Below, piece after piece: positions 25,769-37,144 of a DNA stretch of 64,000 nucleotides. Location of the stretch: assembly GCF_032854445.1 (NCBI RefSeq), contig NC_088304.1:13529704-13593703 (forward strand), written 5' to 3'. Both the position numbers and the translations under genes were made by a program. The DNA comes from Liolophura sinensis (lineage: Eukaryota; Mollusca; Polyplacophora; Chitonida; Chitonidae). A model generated the notes under the pieces. That model was not told the origin of the DNA and ran no database searches. It was given only the letters and a program-made list of their open reading frames with translations. The first letter of the stretch is position 1. Every line of letters starts with the position of its first letter.

Positions 25769-26175
25769 TGAAACTCTATAAAAACGCAACAGAGGTAACA
25801 AGTGGAATTGTAGTTAAACCAAATTTTATTTGGTGCTCCCTGTGTATTACATTCACACTCAGATAAGTCATAAGTTAATGCATTAGTAATGGCAACTGTC
25901 ACTGGAAACTACAAAATTAGAGGAAATGGAACACACAGGAAGTGCAGTGACAAAGTCTGTAGCGGGTATGACCACTCCTTTTGGCAGTGCATGCGACACA
26001 ACTGCTTATCACGGACTCTGGATCATTCTCTGGATAACGGCTGTTGGTAAATGTATCCTACGCCACTTACGTTGTAGGAAAAGTGCCAGGGGACAACGTG
26101 ACGCCTTAAAATGGCGTCCCTGTGGTAAACTGCATTAATACGACCAATGCATCAGTGGAACCGTGTTGCTGAAAA
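25769..26175. mobile_element. Possible Tc1/mariner-like DNA transposon remnant
   Basis: The start 'actgaaactctataaaaacg' followed by 'caacag' resembles the 'cactga...aaacgcaaca' terminus of Tc1/mariner-type elements. No transposase frame is intact, and the other terminus was not found with certainty. Confidence 0.3.
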
Positions 26176-26289
26176 GTAATACCGCCCTAAACCATCGCAA
26201 CTAAACCATCCGCACAAAGTCGCCGGCGTGCAGTGTTGGCATTGATAACTCCTCTTCGACACGTAGATGAGCCCTCACAATCTGTAGAT

Positions 26290-26350
26290 CTTCCCTAGCC
26301 ATTATACTGAGGTCAACCGGTCGTTGCACTATCCCCTTTATGGTCAAATA
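26290..26350 (-). mobile_element. SINE-B fragment, inverted
   Basis: 'ccggtcgttgcactatcccc' is the reverse complement of the 'ggggatagtgcaa' body segment of SINE-B. Confidence 0.5.
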
Positions 26351-26454
26351 TTTGACAAATACGGGTCCTGGTTCCTTTGCATTTTCAACATGAGCATTAG
26401 GCATCGACATGAACGTTAGGCATCAATATGAACAGTTAAAATAAAACCCTAACG

Positions 26455-26545
26455 TAGGTAGAGGTTGTATTTCACTGGTTACGTGCGACCATTTGTCACC
26501 TCTCACTAGGTCGTCGCTGCTCTGGTTTTGTATATTACTGTCATC
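26455..26545 (+). repeat. Dispersed repeat D copy
   Basis: 'gaggttgtatttcactggtt', 'acgtgcgaccatttgtcacc', 'gtcgtcgctgctctggtttt'. Confidence 0.8.
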
Positions 26546-26549
26546 TGTT

Positions 26550-26672
26550 TTATTGTGACCAAGGGATCAACCCAGGTCGGATCATACCAAAGACACTATA
26601 TGTACACACATATGTAATGACTCATGTGACTGCAAAGTTGTTACTTTCGACGTTAAACCCCAAACATACATA
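26550..26672 (+). mobile_element. tRNA-headed SINE fragment
   Basis: 'gggatcaacccaggtcggat' (B-box-like) and 'cgacgttaaaccccaaacat', the SINE-B type 3' end. Confidence 0.5.
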
Positions 26673-26857
26673 CATCTGTAACAGTGATCATGGTTTATTC
26701 CGGACATTGTGCTTTCCAATGCCATAAACCTGGCGAAAAGTCCTAAAGAAACACCGATCAAATAAGTAAATAAATAGTTCAGGCACTGTCATAAAAACAT
26801 GGATCTAATCTTCAAAGAGAACAAAAAGCAGTGTGTGTGTGTGTGCTTATTTGTGCA

Positions 26858-26863
26858 TTTATT
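26858..26863 (-). promoter_or_regulatory. Possible poly(A) signal downstream of the 139-aa gene
   Basis: TTTATT on the plus strand gives AATAAA on the minus strand. If used by the gene at 28523-28942 it would give a 1.7-kb 3' UTR holding all eight ATCTAGTATA motifs. The placement is speculative. Confidence 0.18.
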
Positions 26864-26925
26864 GGTAGAAAAACCCCAGAAATCAAGTGCGATACATCAA
26901 AAAAAAACACCTTACACATGCATGG

Positions 26926-28305
26926 ATCTAGTATATAACACAGAGCTGTGAATAATAGCAGCATGCAAGTGTGAAAGGGTAATCTAGTATATGTGCTATG
27001 CTGATTTACATTGCCATTGCTACGTGACATTGCAAAGGAACATGGGTTTTAGCCCGAGGTAAGCTGCCAACATTGCACGCTTCACCATAAGGAACCCCTT
27101 TTTTCACTTATTCATGCAGACATCCATACACACAATATAGACATTCATACAGATCTAGTATAAAACTCAAAATGGAAAAGATTCCGGTCGAGAAGACCAA
27201 TAAAAAAAATCTAGTATACTGAGTTTGATCTCATTGAATGTGAGGAAACTTTCCATTCTCGCAAACATTCTTGCAAACATCAAACATTCTTGCCGTCAGA
27301 ACAAATCATACACATTCATGCGGCATGTACAATAAGAAGGCTAAAGAGGTCTACAAGAATAAAGAAAATAAGAACATGAAAAATTCAGCTTGTCAAAATT
27401 GCGAGGCATCTGATTCATCAAGGGTCTCAGCTGATCGTGCAGAGCCGACAAGGAAGACGATGTCCAGTTCTGCATGATTCGGCGTCAAGAACCCAATGAG
27501 TCTAGCCAAGAACAATTCCATCGTTTTTGCGATATGGCAATGTGAGAAGTTTGACAATATGAGCTCCAGCAAAACAATTGCAACATACATGCATGCATAC
27601 ATAAATGTATCGGAGATTCCGAGTCACAAGATCAAAAAATAAGGAAATGAAAAGCAAAATCTAGTATAATGAGCTTGACGAGGAAAAATTCCATAACTGA
27701 GCGAAATGTACATTAATTATGTTTGTAGCTTTTCCCTTTTGAAGCTGCCAAGTGAGACACTCCCTTGACAAGTGAGACATTCCGTTGACAAGTGAGACAT
27801 TCCGTTGACAAGTGAGACACTCCCTTGACAAGTGAGACACTCCCTTGTCAAGTGAGACACTCCCTTGTCAAGTGAGACACTCCCTTGTCAAGTGAGAAAC
27901 GTGAGAATATTTGAATTCCTGAAATAGAAAACATTTCCAATACATTTCCACTCTCATAGATCTAGTATAAACACACCATTCCGAGTGACAGAATGGACCA
28001 AAAATCCAAAAAAGATCTAGTATAAAGTTTAACACCACAATCGTGTCATAAAATTGCGGTAACACGACTCCACTGGTCTACATTTGCTGAAAATCAAGAA
28101 AAATTGACGTCAGTTTAAGGTTCAAGGCTTTTTGTAAAGATAAGGTCGATGCTTTGGTTGGTTGCTGATACCCGTTCTCAGATGATTATTGTGATGACCG
28201 GGTTCTTCAATAAAATGACGTCACTCTACTACGTGACAGCAACCTCGCCTTTACAAATCCTGGCTTCATATTACACAATCATTACACATTTATAGATCTA
28301 GTATA
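26926..28305 (+). repeat. Cluster of eight perfect ATCTAGTATA motifs
   Basis: The exact 10-mer occurs at 26926, 26982, 27153, 27209, 27659, 27960, 28015 and 28296. Three pairs are spaced 55-56 bp. Left flanks fall in two classes ('cattcatacag/tttatag' type and A-run type). Other flank sequence is only loosely similar ('gattccg.gt.a.aaga'). Confidence 0.85.
27749..27900 (+). repeat. 20-bp minisatellite, 7.6 copies
   Basis: Unit 'caagtgagacactcccttga', with starts every 20 bp from 27749 to 27889. Confidence 0.97.
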
Positions 28306-28522
28306 GATGACACGCTGGAGAATACTCATGTTGAGTAAAATACGAAAATTTAGTACGTTGATTCCACTAGCAGAAATTTTGTGCGAACATGTGTTCACTT
28401 GCAAAGGATTCAGCCCATCTGCTCTGATCTTTGCCATAAAAAAAAATATAAAAAATTGTGGAGATGTGGTTCAATTCGTTGGTTCATAGATAGAGCCTTC
28501 CTTGGTACAGGTCGGGTATATT

Positions 28523-28942
28523 TTAGTCGTCGTCAGACTCGCTGTCGTCGTCGTCGTCGTCGTCGTCATCATCGTCCGATGTCATATTTGTCGGTTCCTC
28601 GTCCGACGATTCAATACATTCTTCGTCATAAGAGAAATAATCTATATCAGGTGCGTAGGCTTCGCTCGGATCAGGCGCAGACAACTCATACATTAACGTC
28701 TTAACGCGGAAGGCCTGTTTTTCCATGCACAAGTTGTAAATATTTCGAATGCCTTCCGTCGTGGTTATCCTTAACCGAAGACTGTCACAAAATGGCTTGT
28801 TTCTCTGCTTTTCTGCTCTCTCATATCGAGCTTGCAGAAGCTCGAGTCGCTTGTTCAACACCTTAACCTGCTGGCAGGTCTTCTTTAACTGAGCCTCTGC
28901 CAAGTCTAAGTCCGCGTTCAGGCGTTCCGTATTTGAAGCCAT
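28523..28942 (-). CDS. Unrecognised intronless 139-aa coiled-coil protein with poly-Asp tail
   Basis: An intact single-exon frame beginning MASNTERLNADLDLAEAQL, with a favourable start context (aaacATGG on the minus strand), ending at TAG 28523-28525. Residues 5-55 have heptad-like spacing rich in Leu, Lys, Glu and Gln (likely coiled coil). A compact part with 'PFCDSLRLRITTTEGIRNIY' lies at about residues 50-70. From about residue 90 the chain is acidic ('DPSEAYAPDIDYFSYDEE') and ends in about 11 consecutive Asp followed by SESDDD, encoded by a (GTC)n run at about 28544-28567. I do not recognise a family. Its amino-acid balance, clear domain contrast and start context favour a real gene over chance. 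It could also be a processed retrocopy or an orphan open frame from a mobile element. An ATCTAGTATA motif cluster lies immediately 3' of it, and a possible divergent first exon starts 280 bp away on the other strand. Confidence 0.6.
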   Translation of the reverse strand: MASNTERLNADLDLAEAQLKKTCQQVKVLNKRLELLQARYERAEKQRNKPFCDSLRLRITTTEGIRNIYNLCMEKQAFRVKTLMYELSAPDPSEAYAPDIDYFSYDEECIESSDEEPTNMTSDDDDDDDDDDDSESDDD

Positions 28943-29222
28943 GTTTTTTTCTGAAATTGCGTAATACTACGTCACTGTACAGGAGAACGGAAGGAAGAGA
29001 GCGATGGGTAGTTTTCCGGAAAATGTATGTCTTTCTCTCAATAGGTACGCAGGCTAATACCTCGAAGAAAGACACTAAGTCGATGCAAATGGAGATGTCC
29101 TGACTTGTGTAAGTGAAAACTAGTTTCGGTGCTTATATATGGACGTGTGTCTATCGCGCCGCAGGAGTCAAAGTGACAGCTTAGTCGTGATCACGTGACC
29201 ACTAAGACGCGCCGGAGTAATC

Positions 29223-29402
29223 ATGGCGGTTTCTTTACAAATCCTTAGTGCATTATTGTGTAGCAGAAAAATTGCCTGCCATGAAATCGCACCGAGAGTT
29301 TTCTTGAAGGGTGGGGAGCTTGTTTTGGGAAGGGATTGTGAGAGGGTGGTGAGAGAGAGTGGGTGGCGGTTGAGGGAGGGTGGGTGGCGGGTGTTTAAGC
29401 AG
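29223..29402 (+). CDS. Candidate first coding exon, divergent from the 139-aa gene
   Basis: The start context 'gtaatcATGGCGG' is strong and YY1-like. Sixty codons in phase 0 end at a good donor, 'aagcag|gtaaga'. The translation starts MAVSLQILSALLCSRKIAC and has a basic/hydrophobic N terminus that could be a targeting sequence. I found no matching next exon and recognise no family. An overlapping antisense frame (29168-29494) is also open, so chance is quite possible. Confidence 0.25.
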
Positions 29403-30065
29403 GTAAGAACACCGCCCTCAATCTGACTGAGACGTCGGTGTTGATTACAGAATAGGGAACGAGGTAAGTTGCAATGATCCCAGCTGGCATACATGATCCG
29501 CTTATCTCAATCTTCACATAACACACACTACACCTGTCCACAAAACAAAGGTAATTTCGCCACCTTAAACTCACTAAGGAGTGGAACGCGCCTGATTCAA
29601 GCTTTTCTTTGCCATTTTGAGTTGGCTTGGCACGCCGGGAACAAGGCGGAAGTGGGTTGCTCTGATAGCGTGGCCTGTTGATTTAGATGACAGATACCCT
29701 GCCGGTGATATATTCACTGGGGCGAATCCATTAAACTAACTATATCTTCTCACCGCGATGTATTTTTATTCATGCCCTGTAGTACTATAATGTTGGCGGG
29801 CAATTTATGCAAGACAAAATCACACTATAGAGCGAGATTTGTACGTTATTAGATAGACTGGTGATCACGTGTGAGTCCTATTATTTTACAGATAATTCAC
29901 ATGTGAGAAGAGGATTTGACATTTTATCAGCTGTTTCCCGTTTGTTCATTCTCCAAAGAAGAGTTTGCTTGTGGAATATATGAAATGGTTTAACATGGCT
30001 GCTAAAATATTATATTAATATTTTGTGGGCAACACAATACCTTATGAAGGCAAACGAAAATATTT

Positions 30066-30295
30066 ATATGTATTTATATGATTGGAGTTTTACGTCATAC
30101 GCCTGAAAATTTCATACGGCAGCCGCATTATGGTGGAAGGAAACCCGACAGTTCGCGCGGGAAACCCACGATCATATGCAGGTTTCTGGCAGACATTCCC
30201 ACTTTCTAACGGACGGGATCAAAACCAGCATTAGCTGGACTTGAACTCACAACGACCGTACTGGTGAGAGATTCAAGGGTCATTGCGCTGCGTTA
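30066..30295 (-). mobile_element. SINE-A, inverted copy
   Basis: Minus-strand copy from 'tttatatgattggagtttta' through 'ggacttgaactcacaacgac'. Confidence 0.8.
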
Positions 30296-31701
30296 GCGAA
30301 AGTATTTCATTCATTTACGTGATCTAATAAATGAACAAAGTATTCTGTCACTTTAACGGCTTAGTGTTAGTGTGTATTGTCTTTGTTGAGACAGTGGTCG
30401 AAACATTTCACTTGGCCATTTTGTTTTCCCAAGGGGTTTCGGTGAAGATTTAAACCCCACGATCCTGCATTTGATTGGTCAGATCTGAAAGCAATGACAA
30501 TTTAACTAATGGAATGAACGCTCTTTTCTTTATATTCCAGTTGGTTTGAATCGCATGTCCTTGCATTTGATTGGTCAGATCTCTAAGCAATGACACCTTA
30601 TCATAATCAAATATGCACTATGTTCTTTCTGCTAACGTAGGTTTCTCTTTCCAAAGTGTAATAAAGCAAAGTTTGTTTTATGAAGTTGCTACATGTACCT
30701 AGACATGAAGAGAAATCTTTTACCACCAAAAACGTGTGGAATTTCTCACCAAGATAGCGACCAAAACAATGCAGGCCAAAATCGATCTGACCTGGAAGTT
30801 TGACACAGTTAGGGGTCACAAGAGAACTTACAAGACGGAACTATTTAGTAAGCCTGATTATCAGTCCCTTTCTTCAACTTAATTCTTAACGTAGACATTC
30901 GAACGCTGGACGTGGCCTCATGCGTCATGGCTGCCAGAAGCCGTTTCCGTGTCTACATGACAAAAGTGTTTTCTTAAATCAGCATGTGTGAGCCCCAGCT
31001 GACAACTCGGAAGTTCATTCAGTCATTAGGTGTAATGACGCCTAATGAACCTTCAACTGAGCCCCCCCACATCCAGCCACCTTCACCCCTACCGTCCTTA
31101 CCCAACATCCAGCTCCCCATGCCAGCAGGGTGTAGGCTGCACATGTTGGTGCCGAATAATCAAAGCCTCTAAATCAAAATTGCTCCCCTGCGGGGCCTGG
31201 ATGGATCAGCCCAGTTGTACAAAAATGTATTAGCCCGGTTTTAACATCAGTCTGGGCTACAGTGGCGTTTGTACCGTATTACATCGAGACTGGTGTTAAG
31301 ATTTAAGCCTGTCTTTTAATACACTTTTGAACAACCAGCCCCAGACCCGACGATGCGGCTTTCGGGCAATAACGTCGTGTGTTTGAATTAAGGCCGTGAA
31401 TTTAAGTCAAGAGGCGGGTCAGCTACCTTGCGACTTAGTTTTCGTCCATATGGAGAAGGAACGACGCAGATTCCTACATATCAGTATCAGAAATTTTTCC
31501 TCATATTTTGGACTGTCTTGGTGCACTCAAATGGAAACTTTAAATTCTGACGATCTACATTGGCCAGCTTCTTTTCCGTCAGATATCTCAGCGAATTTCG
31601 ACCCATAGTTATTATGAATGTCCGTGGAATTAACGAAAGGCTGATGAACAACCCAGTGGCCACATTTTGGAGACACAGGGGACTGGTCCTACCGAATTTA
31701 T

Positions 31702-32228
31702 GACATTTTCCCCTCCGGACATTTTCCCCTCCCTATTTGTGAACAGAATCTTCTGTGGTCTGTCCTCCATTATCCATAGCCAAGAGTGGATCTTAATCAT
31801 TATAACATTCAAATCATTTACAAACTGGAAAGTTTTGGTAAAAACTTGCAGCAGTTTTTTCCATGTGTGGCGTTCAATTCAATTAAATCAACATTTTGTA
31901 AGGCAATCAGTCGATACAGCGTAGGTCTTACATGGGAAAAGAACAGTAGACAAAATAAACGGAAAGCTTATTAATGATAAATAGATGTTTTATTATTTGG
32001 AACAACAGGCTGAGAACAAGTACTGTTTGTCAGCTTCTCAATGAAATAGATTATAGTGTGCATGTTTCAATCTTCACCATATGAAGACAAATACCTGAAT
32101 TTGCTTATTTTGACTCCCTGGGCTATTCATTACAAGACAACTCACTTAGAAGATCATATTTATATTTCCCACTGATCATATATATGTAGATATACAGGAA
32201 GGGGAAAATGTCCGGAGGGGAACATGTC
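31702..32228. mobile_element. Element with 33-bp terminal inverted repeats
   Basis: 'gacattttcccctccggaca' plus 'ttttcccctccct' (31702-31734) pairs with 32196-32228, with two mismatches. Both ends are internally duplicated ('ttttcccctcc' twice). The interior has no transposase. Confidence 0.6.
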
Positions 32229-32794
32229 CAGGGTGGGGTGGGGGGTGGGGGGATATGTCCGGGAGGGAAAATGTCCGTACCCATGTCCCACCTCCAAAAG
32301 CAAATTTTACCCAATGACAGAGGGCACCTATGCACTTTAAGACAGGAAGTGTAGTACTGATCTATGGGATGGACTGTTTGCGCCGCGACGGGAGGGCACA
32401 AGTAAAAGAAGTAAGAACACAAGTAAAGAAGAAAAAAAAGAAGACCCATAGGACCAAGAATAATGACTAGCCAAATCAAGAAAAGGAAAAAAAGGCTTTA
32501 TAATCAGAGGACTCTGCCTTGCTTCAGGACATCGAATCCTTACTCATTGGAAAATACTTGTTATGCATTCGACTTGAAGTAACAACATCGTCCACCTCAA
32601 TGACTATAGAACTGCTGCTGGGCACCCATAGCAGGAACATTATTTCTCAGTTAAGGTCATTTAAGAACAAACTGCATGTTTGCTACTATTGTTTAAATTT
32701 GCAAATAAAGGACTGATTTGGCGGAACACGATATCCGCAAGAGAAGTGGCCGTCAAACCAGTGTTTTAACAACAGCTGACTGGCTAAGGTCGGT

Positions 32795-32945
32795 GTGTTT
32801 ATTTATTTGATTGGCGTTTTACGCCATACTCAAGATTATTTCACTTATACGACATCGGATAGCATTATAGGGGGAGGAAACCGGGCAGAGCCCTGTCGAA
32901 AGCCATGACCATCCGCAGGTTGCAGCAGAACTTTCCACGTACGGA
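32795..32945 (-). mobile_element. SINE-A, inverted, 5' truncated
   Basis: Begins 'tttatttatttgattggcgt', with 'atactcaagattatttcact', and ends inside the body at 'aactttccacgtacgg'. Confidence 0.85.
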
Positions 32946-33000
32946 GGTCGGTGTGTCTTCACCGTTATATATGCATGAGTAAAGAATTCGATGCCAAACA

Positions 33001-33040
33001 CTAATCAATCAATCAATCAATCAACCAATCAATCAATCTT
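33001..33040 (+). repeat. (AATC)n short microsatellite
   Basis: About nine AATC units adjoining the SINE in 32795-32945; probably grown from its 'accaatcaa' tail or from similar sequence. Confidence 0.8.
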
Positions 33041-33729
33041 TCACATCTGCTGCCCTAATCAGAGACGTCAGCGTCACTATTCCACACCACAAGCAAATTT
33101 TATACTTATATACTCACACTGTCTACGGAGAAAGGTTAATACAGGTTGACCTTATGCCTGACAAGCCAGACAACGTACATCGATACGCTTCTATATCACT
33201 CCGCTTGCTACTTTCATCTGACGGTTACACACGATAGTATACCCAACATTAAGACGAATATAGGCTCGCCGTTATCGAATCAGATACTTAACTCCTCAAA
33301 TTCGCAAAATATTTATGTGAATCGAAAATCTCAGACGTACCAAACAAATACACTGTATAGTTAAAGCACTATACAGGAAAGATTTTTCCGTTAGTTTTCC
33401 GACTAGCCTAGAGAGTCAAAAATATAATCAGATGAGTTTCATGACTCATCTGCCATGCTGTTTTCTGAGTTGAATTAGCTCAATTGTATGACTCAGAATT
33501 TTAAGTCAACTGACTCAAACCTCTCTCAGTGTTCAGTAACATCCTCCCGATACATCTTTATTATATCTAGACACTATGTATAGAATTGTTACACAATTAC
33601 ATCACTCAGTTATCACCTTATATGACAGTCAAGCCAGGGTACTAGGGGGCGTGAAACTTTGAATTCTATTTTTAATTGCCACAATTTACATGAACAGTTA
33701 GAATAAAACCCTGACTGAAGTAAATTGAC

Positions 33730-33830
33730 AAGAGGACGTGGTTCACTGGTTACGTGTCACAATTTATCAACTATCACACTGTTGCCGCTTACTCTCTATA
33801 TGGATGCCGTAAATCTTTTATGTTCCAAAA
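33730..33830 (+). repeat. Dispersed repeat D copy
   Basis: 'gaggacgtggttcactggtt', 'acgtgtcacaatttatcaac', 'tatcacactgttgccgctta'. Confidence 0.75.
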
Positions 33831-34737
33831 GCCTTTTTACCAAAACTTAATGTATACTGTCACAGTTATCCAGTCAGATATTTTCATGCTCAAGTTCGCA
33901 AAGGATTTATGCAAAAAGACCAATCAAACGTGCCAATCAAATCCACGGTACAGTGAAATCATCTAAATACGTGGAAGGCTAACTCAGGGCACTGATTAAA
34001 CGTTTAAAGCATAGTATACCGGTACATGTATATTGACATCATGTTTCATTTATGACAGAAAACCCACAGCTACGCCATGACAGCTACTGTAGGGCCTAAA
34101 CACAAATCCCCACACAATCTTGCTTTCACTTTTTAAGCGCAAAATTTTGTAATGCGAAAAGGTGTTTCTGTTGAAATGTGGAAAAGTTAAATATGTGGAG
34201 GGCACAAAATATTTTTTGTCTGGGAATCCTAAACATGTTTACCACCAAAACACATGGTAAGCTAAACATGTTTGATACCTATGCACAAAGCAACTGCAAA
34301 CATGCACGCATTACTCGCTTCCTCTTTTTTAACATGTCATCATCTAATCATGTACAAAAAAGGAGGTGCTAAGCCTGTTCTGCTGTGGAATTAATTGTCT
34401 TCATTAACACCAGTATTTAAGGAGGTCTGTAAAAGTATCAAATTTAAACATTCAGTACAAAGCATCGAAGTAATATTGATAATGAGATTAACCGTAGCAA
34501 ACAAACATATCTTTCACAAGGCCTATAACCATTCCACTTGAATAGTTCACCACTATTGTACTTTAACCAACTTCCAATCACAGGGTTGTTTTTGCTGTGA
34601 ATTACTGTAACGCATTTAATTAATGCAATAAGAAAATAAAAACTGACCAGAAAATATCATGAATGGAACTTTTAATCATGCAGAACTGATACATAAACAT
34701 TTCCATGGAATCATGTTACTATGGAAACAACGATAAT

Positions 34738-34860
34738 AACGAGGGGGTTTCCCCCGGGCTGTGCCCGGCTTCCACCCACCATAATGCTGGCCGCCGTCGT
34801 ATAAGTGAAATATTCTTGAGTACGGCGTAAAACACCAATCAAATAAATAAGTAAATAATA
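34738..34860 (+). mobile_element. SINE-A, 3' half
   Basis: Close to consensus: 'gtttcccccgggctgtgccc', 'accataatgctggccgccgt', 'cgtataagtgaaatattctt', then an 'aaataaataagtaaa' tail. Confidence 0.9.
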
Positions 34861-36197
34861 ACGAGGGATACATGTCTACTTTTTTCATCTGATTGAAATC
34901 AATTGAAAGCTTAAATTAATACAACTACATACAGGAAACAAAATGTAATAATGTGCATGTATTTTGTGTACAATCCTCAATCCTTGTGCACAAACCTCAA
35001 TGTTTGTCAGTCTGCAACTATAATGTTTCCAGACAACTTTCAGAAACACTTGAACGCTACAAATTTCACTTCACATACATCTGGCTGTCACTCCTTTTAA
35101 ACGCAAATGAATAATAAATAAATATTTTCGGTATATTGCTGTTTGTCAAGGGCTTTTTACTTTTTAGTATTTCCGAAAGCCGAGCTGGGAAGAATGAAAC
35201 AGATCTCAGACCTACGTAACCTACAACTACAACACACCGACCACATCACTACTCGCCACAACAACTACGCACGTATATAATGGTGCACGATATAAATTGT
35301 GCAGCAGGCACAAACAGAAACAATTTTATGAGAAAAGATAAAAACAATCAGTACATGCCAAATACAGAGACACTTCTCCACACCTTCTCTCCCAAAAATG
35401 AGCAGACGACCAGCCTCGTTTTCAATAAGACCACGTGTACTATGCCCAGTACGCGCAAATAGAAAGCGTGGGGGCCTACACACGTTTAGACGAAACACGT
35501 TCTGTGATAGCCACTGAACTAAATAATAGCGTTATGTGTGTTCATGTGCTTACTTTTCCGTGAAGCAGCTCTACAAGGTTAGGTAGATAAGTGTTTAACT
35601 TTGTGTCATCTTTATGTTTAGCTCGGGTATGCCCATACAAATGCCCTAAGGTCAATAAACTACGATTACGTACTTACACTAATCGTGTTCAGGAATTAAA
35701 CGTCATGAAACACATATTTCGCGAATTTTACTAAACGCGTTTAGCATTTTGGTACATTGTGTGACATGTCAGCCCTTTTCAGGTGCCTCCGACGTGCGTT
35801 AATCCTCCACGCCGCATTTAGAGTGTAGCGATTGTCTCCCCTCCTGTACAGCAAGTAAACTGTGCGAATTGGTAAGCCTACTTGTGTTGTCAGATTTTAC
35901 CTGTCCGTGAAAGCAGAAAAAAAGTGATGCATATTTTTCTTGTTTCAAATTAGCTGTCCATCATTAATGAAACCAAATTGATTGGATGCTGCATATATTT
36001 ATTATTATACCATTGTACATGTATTATTTTTCCCGTAAACACACGACCGCTTGCCGTTTCACTTTTAAATGCATTTAAGCCTTTCAGTTGATTCCGGTTT
36101 TTGGTACTATAGGTTTTGTCATTCAATAGAAATCTGCTGTTAGCTTCTTTCTTTGGGCTAGTGATGACGGCTGTATATTCTCGCCAGTGTAAGAGAT

Positions 36198-36360
36198 TAA
36201 TCTGTTCCTGATAACGGATTCATTTGTTATCAGGAACAGTTTTACCCGTTAGATTAACGGGATTGCGCTCCGCAATCATTCCGGGAACGAGTAAATCCGT
36301 TAGAGTGACGAGAATGCAATCCGCCATCATTCAGGGAACGGATTTAACGGAAGATTTTCC
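36198..36360. repeat. Tandem palindromic repeat, about 51-bp unit
   Basis: A perfect 14-bp inverted repeat 'ctgttcctgataac'/'gttatcaggaacag' (36202-36215/36226-36239) is followed by 'cccgtta-gat-taacggg', then 'gattgcg-ctc-cgcaatc', then a diverged second unit. Confidence 0.8.
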
Positions 36361-37144
36361 TCAGTGTATAGATTCGGGTGGATTCCCACAAAACGAATAG
36401 ATGACATTCCATTTCTGGTTAAAAAAGCAAAATGAAGAAGAATGTGAACGCAAGGGAACTACGGAGCCGTAATAGTGACATGGTTAGAAAAAAATTATAT
36501 AGAAAAAAATAGCAACACAGCTCTCATGCGCAAGATATAATTGCTACGTCGTGCGCACGTCTTCGAACATATTCCTTACAGCGTACCTTCCGCTTTACAA
36601 AACGAAAGGTCAGGAGCGACGCATGCGCTGAAGGGAATTTTGATCTTAAGGATAGGCACGTCATAATTGTGCATTTCTATTGATTGTTTATCTCGTGAGC
36701 ACGACTAACTAAAAAAAAAAACACATCTGACATTTTGAAAGATGTTTTTTTATTTCCATTTAATTTTTTTTTCTTTCTAATCATGTCACTTTTACGGCTT
36801 CGTATATGTCACTTATTCGGTACCTTGGCGTAAAACTATAGGCAGAACGATCAAGGAGGGTACTTGGAACTTCCAGGCGTCTGGCCTGCGGTTTGCTGCG
36901 ACAGTCGATTGTTGGACTTTATTAGACGCAAATAGAACAATTTTGGAGTGATAATTATAACGTATACCTTTATGTATGTATGTATTATTCTGATTACACA
37001 TATGTAGTACCGGTGTAGGCCTATACACTGCTAACTGAAAGACCACATACTTGTGCTCTATTTCTTATGCTTTGAGTGTTACGTCGCACTTAACAATTAA
37101 CAGCCATTAGGTAGGTGTGCATACACTGTGTCTTCTTGTGGCAG

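Larger units (their letters stand above)
20190..28522. other. Intergenic region with gap and satellites
   Basis: Between the GAS2-like gene and the 139-aa gene. Contains the N gap, a degenerate array near 22.5 kb, the TGAC satellite, a Tc1-like remnant, a dispersed-repeat copy, SINE fragments and the ATCTAGTATA cluster. Open frames here are short and unremarkable. Confidence 0.6.
29403..37144. other. Intergenic region, SINEs and palindromes
   Basis: Contains SINEs at 30066, 32795 and 34738, an element with 33-bp inverted ends at 31702-32228, an (AATC)n run near 33003, a dispersed-repeat copy at 33735 and the tandem palindromes at 36198-36360. No protein signal was recognised. Confidence 0.55.
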
